Shown: positions 60,749 to 64,000 of the stretch, piece by piece
How positions within the stretch are numbered: the stretch's first letter is position 1
How the letters are laid out: each line of letters opens with the position of its first letter
Assembly: GCA_025642075.2 (NCBI GenBank)
Contig: JAODUO010000422.1
Coordinates: 243,501-307,500 of the forward strand
Origin: Ridgeia piscesae
Taxonomy: Eukaryota; Annelida; Polychaeta; Sabellida; Siboglinidae
DNA: 64,000 nucleotides
Direction: 5' to 3'
Notes under the pieces: generated by a model
Told to the model about the DNA's origin: nothing
Database searches by the model: none
Seen by the model: only the letters and a program-made list of their open reading frames with translations
Translations under genes and position numbers: made by a program

Positions 60749-63700
60749 ATGAGACATCTTAATACACAGTTATGTACACCCCTGTCTCTACAGACATACA
60801 GCAGCACTACTGCTTGACGAGTGAGGCCTGGGTTGTATGCCAGTGTATGGCAGACCACTGACCTACATGTGTAGCAGTGACCTAAACATAATAGACACCA
60901 GGTTGTCTCATCCCTGGACACACAGGACAGAGTACTGTTAAATAATTAAACGAACATCTGTCCAGTTCACAAATTGTATTGAATAGTGATCACGGAGTGA
61001 CAGACCAAAGTCCCGGACCATGTTTTCAGGATCTGTGACTAGAGAGCAGTGAATAGTCCCACGAGACAATTATACAGAATGATATACCATTTCACTATAA
61101 CAATCAAACCATAAGAAGTCTATGGAATCACTAAGCAGAATGTCATTACAATTAACTAGATATGGAATGTTGTCACAATGCACATAGCCATGGTCCACCA
61201 TTGTGTCATCACATACACTATTTCCATGTCACATTGACAATAAGTCTCCCAGTGGGCCATCCTAGTCAAAGTACAATATCAATTTTATGTCTAAAATCTG
61301 GGTTAAGAGCTCATTAGAATGTTACTGGAAATGGTTTCATAGGTCTACAGAGCAGACAGAACTAAGAACTCTACAGGACAATGTGGACCTGTGGAGCCTG
61401 GGAGTGACATAGCTTCATGGCGCTCCTGTTCACAGCAAACACAAACAATACCTTATCACTATCAGAGAACACTGACTTCTGACACAATGTTGACAGTGGC
61501 ATAGAAGCACTAGGGTTGTGTCAATAACTATTTGTTAGTTCTTGTGATAAAAGGTTCCATAGTTTTTACTGGGTTGAGTGATACAGGAATGACGGGAGAC
61601 TACAGACTAGTGCAGAGTAATGATTACTGTGGTTAATCTCACAAATAATTGCAACCATTGCAGTGATGTTCTTCATAAAATAGCCCTGGCAGTGGCAGCT
61701 AGATATTAATTTGAGTTGTGATAATTTTGTGTCCATAACTCGCACAAGTATATGCGCACAAGCATGTACACTCATGCAGACACACATTCACTTGCCCATG
61801 TCATGCACACACATTTGGCACCCGTTATATCTGCACATGTCATTATTACTTTTAAAGATAATATTTTATATATAACTTGTAGCAATACTTCCTGAGAACT
61901 GAGATATGGTCAAACTAAAGTTAGTGAAATACTGCTCATCACAGAGCAAGGTAGATGACGAGAGACAGTCTAAACAGGACAACAGCGAGGTCAGCTGGAA
62001 TGACATCACAGTCACACCTGTCTATCCAACTAGTGCAGTCAGTGGTCCCCAATCAATAACTCGTACTCAGTTATGTTCTGAAGCTTATATCACGGCCAGT
62101 CTGTAATTAGCTGCCCCATTGTGACGCTGTGAGCACATGCATGACATCATTGACACGCTCACGTGAACACTGAATGTTATCAATGAGAAATGTACATGTC
62201 TTCTTTCGTTTGACATTTACAGAACACAAATAACAAACTTAATTAATTCCTATTGGCATATTCAATTTAGCAGTAGGAAATTGCAAATTGCAAACCACAT
62301 TTTCTGCACATTGATAATAGTCACTGTGTGACAGGTATACTTCTAAAAACATTGCGATAACAGAATGTCACAGTAGTTATCAAAAACAATGACTATCACC
62401 AGTGATACAAGTGCACACAAGTTATCTGTATGAAACTTATGTCACATGACATTTGTGTGACTTCAGCTGCATAGAGTAGTTAGGCAAGAAGACTGAAATA
62501 TCTGGAAAATATATTATAGTACCTTACTCAGTTACTGTGACATATGGCTAGCCCAGTTTCTGTACTCGTGTGCGACTAATTTGCTGTACAGCATATAAAT
62601 TACTGTTAGATACATTAATCCTTTTGGATTGTCCCACGTTAATCATAATCATAGACAGATAAGGTGGCTATTTGATAGAGGTGATCATAAAGTAAGTCTA
62701 CTTCAGCTATATTGTCATAAGTCACAAGCATATTCACAAAATAAATTTACTGGGCATTATACATGTAAGAGTTAATTTGATATATAATGTATGTGCAAAT
62801 TGTACTTTTATTTATGAAATAATTAGTATCCTGGCAAATATACTTAGCATAATGTGTAGTATGCTAGCAAATATAGTTATAAACTTACCGTAATGTTCAG
62901 ATTGTGCTTAACCATGAACATACATGTAAATTAATTGATACAATTCAAAGTTCAAACTCTATTGGGATTCTATTCTGTGTCTGTGTTCCACGTGCTCAAA
63001 CTGTTTCTGAGTCTGCCTGTGAGAGAAGTCAGGTGTGTCTCCTGCGTCACAGATACACATCAGCCTACCAGGTCCTCTCTAAGACAGGCTTCCAATCTTA
63101 TCTCTACGGATGATACAGTACACCACAGGAAGGGTATTACTCAAGTTTCTAGATCAGCATCATAGCTACCAGTGGATATTATTAAATTACCATGGAATGT
63201 TGCACAACTCCAGATGCCATACGAGACAGAGATGTGTCTAAGTGTCTAAGTACAATAATGCACAAGTCACAAGCAAATGGATACATTTTATAATTCAGGA
63301 GCAATTTGACATCAAAAAGTAATAATAATTATGTGCATGAGTCAATGATTATTGTGATTATAAAGTGATACTAGTTAGTTAAATATGCAATTCAAGCATT
63401 ACAGATATTTATTATACTGCAAATGAATAATGTAAGACTACAGGTGTCTAGTACTAACTATCTATTAACAAATGGCAACATATTAAGTAAACTATTTTAA
63501 TTACGGGGTACCTACAGTTTCCATAAATGGTTGGCAGTTCTGATTGTGTTCTGATTGTGATTAAGAGATCACAGGTGGATATATGTGATTACTACAGTGG
63601 GTGTCTAGTTCTGTCTACAGTAGAACAATAAACAATCAGTGATTGAAAATCAGTTACATTTCTTCTAACACTTGCCAATGAACTGTCTTCAGAGTAAACA

Positions 63701-64000
63701 AAGGGGATTTCCCCAAGAGGGGGGCACACACCAATTCAATGCAATTTGCACATGCCTTTTGTAGGAGACATCTGAGAGCTGACAAGGAACTAAGTCATCG
63801 GCCAAGACCAAATAGCAGCTCTACTAGAGCCTGGTGCAGCTATCACAGCAACATTCATGTCACAACCCTGTGTAGTGTCAGTTAACACCCCGTGGAGCTA
63901 TGTAACAGCACACAGACAGGGCCCCATCTACTGTCTTGTCATTCATCCATCTATTGCCTCACCATTCACACTGATCCCAGTCCCAACCACCATACACAGC

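Larger units (their letters stand above)
58353..64000. other. AT-rich flank with no recognised gene
   Basis: Low-complexity AT-rich DNA with the TTGTG repeat and one weak exon-like stretch. No FMNL first exon, promoter or other gene was identified with confidence. It may be first-intron or upstream DNA. Confidence 0.55.

Overview
The window looks like metazoan nuclear DNA, probably from a lophotrochozoan invertebrate such as a mollusc; that lineage guess is weak. One animal-type, intron-rich gene is read on the minus strand. No bacterial genes, operons, rRNA or tRNA genes were recognised. The gene encodes a formin of the FMNL (formin-like/Frl) subfamily. I could place 19 exons between 43462 and 2930 (2071 coding bases, about 690 residues). 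They cover, in order, the GTPase-binding region, the FH3/DID armadillo region, a coiled coil, a proline-rich FH1 and the first part of the FH2 actin-nucleating domain. The start-codon exon and the rest of FH2 with the C-terminal DAD are not seen. A further 60-base in-frame exon candidate lies at 24472-24531.

More than half of the window (about 36 of 64 kb, estimated by eye) is tandem repeat. About 17 different minisatellite families with units of 13 to 84 bases sit in the introns and beyond exon 43379-43462. The largest is a 60-base unit repeated about 195 times at 46676-58352. None of the long ORFs inside these arrays looks like a gene.

The most unusual signal is where some arrays sit. In at least five places the repeat unit is a copy of one of this gene's own exon-intron junctions. 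Donors are multiplied at 8659 (about 53 copies of exon tail plus GTAAGT), 4404 (about 24 copies), 21623 (about 23 copies of a 17-base unit with GTGAGT) and 20766 (about 4 copies). One acceptor is multiplied at 12772 (about 17 copies, the nearest three usable in frame). In every case the functional copy is at the array edge that touches the exon, and the array extends into the intron. The gene therefore carries on the order of 100 decoy splice sites next to real ones.

Layout left to right (reverse of transcription): 1-2870 41-base array; 2930-5726 FH2 exons s, r, q, p with the 49-base array between r and s; 6357-8685 44-base junction array; 8659-8782 exon o; 9061-11893 42-base array; 12209-13694 exons n, m, l with the 36-base acceptor array; 14077-16886 33-base array; 17016-21702 exons k to c; 22-33 kb a large intron with arrays, a candidate cassette exon and exon b; 33-43 kb another large intron with 84- and 25-base arrays; exon a at 43379-43462; then mostly the giant 60-base array and AT-rich DNA with no recognisable gene to 64000. 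Some arrays contain abrupt indels or homopolymer runs that look like unpolished long-read assembly, so copy numbers and some frameshifts should be treated as provisional.
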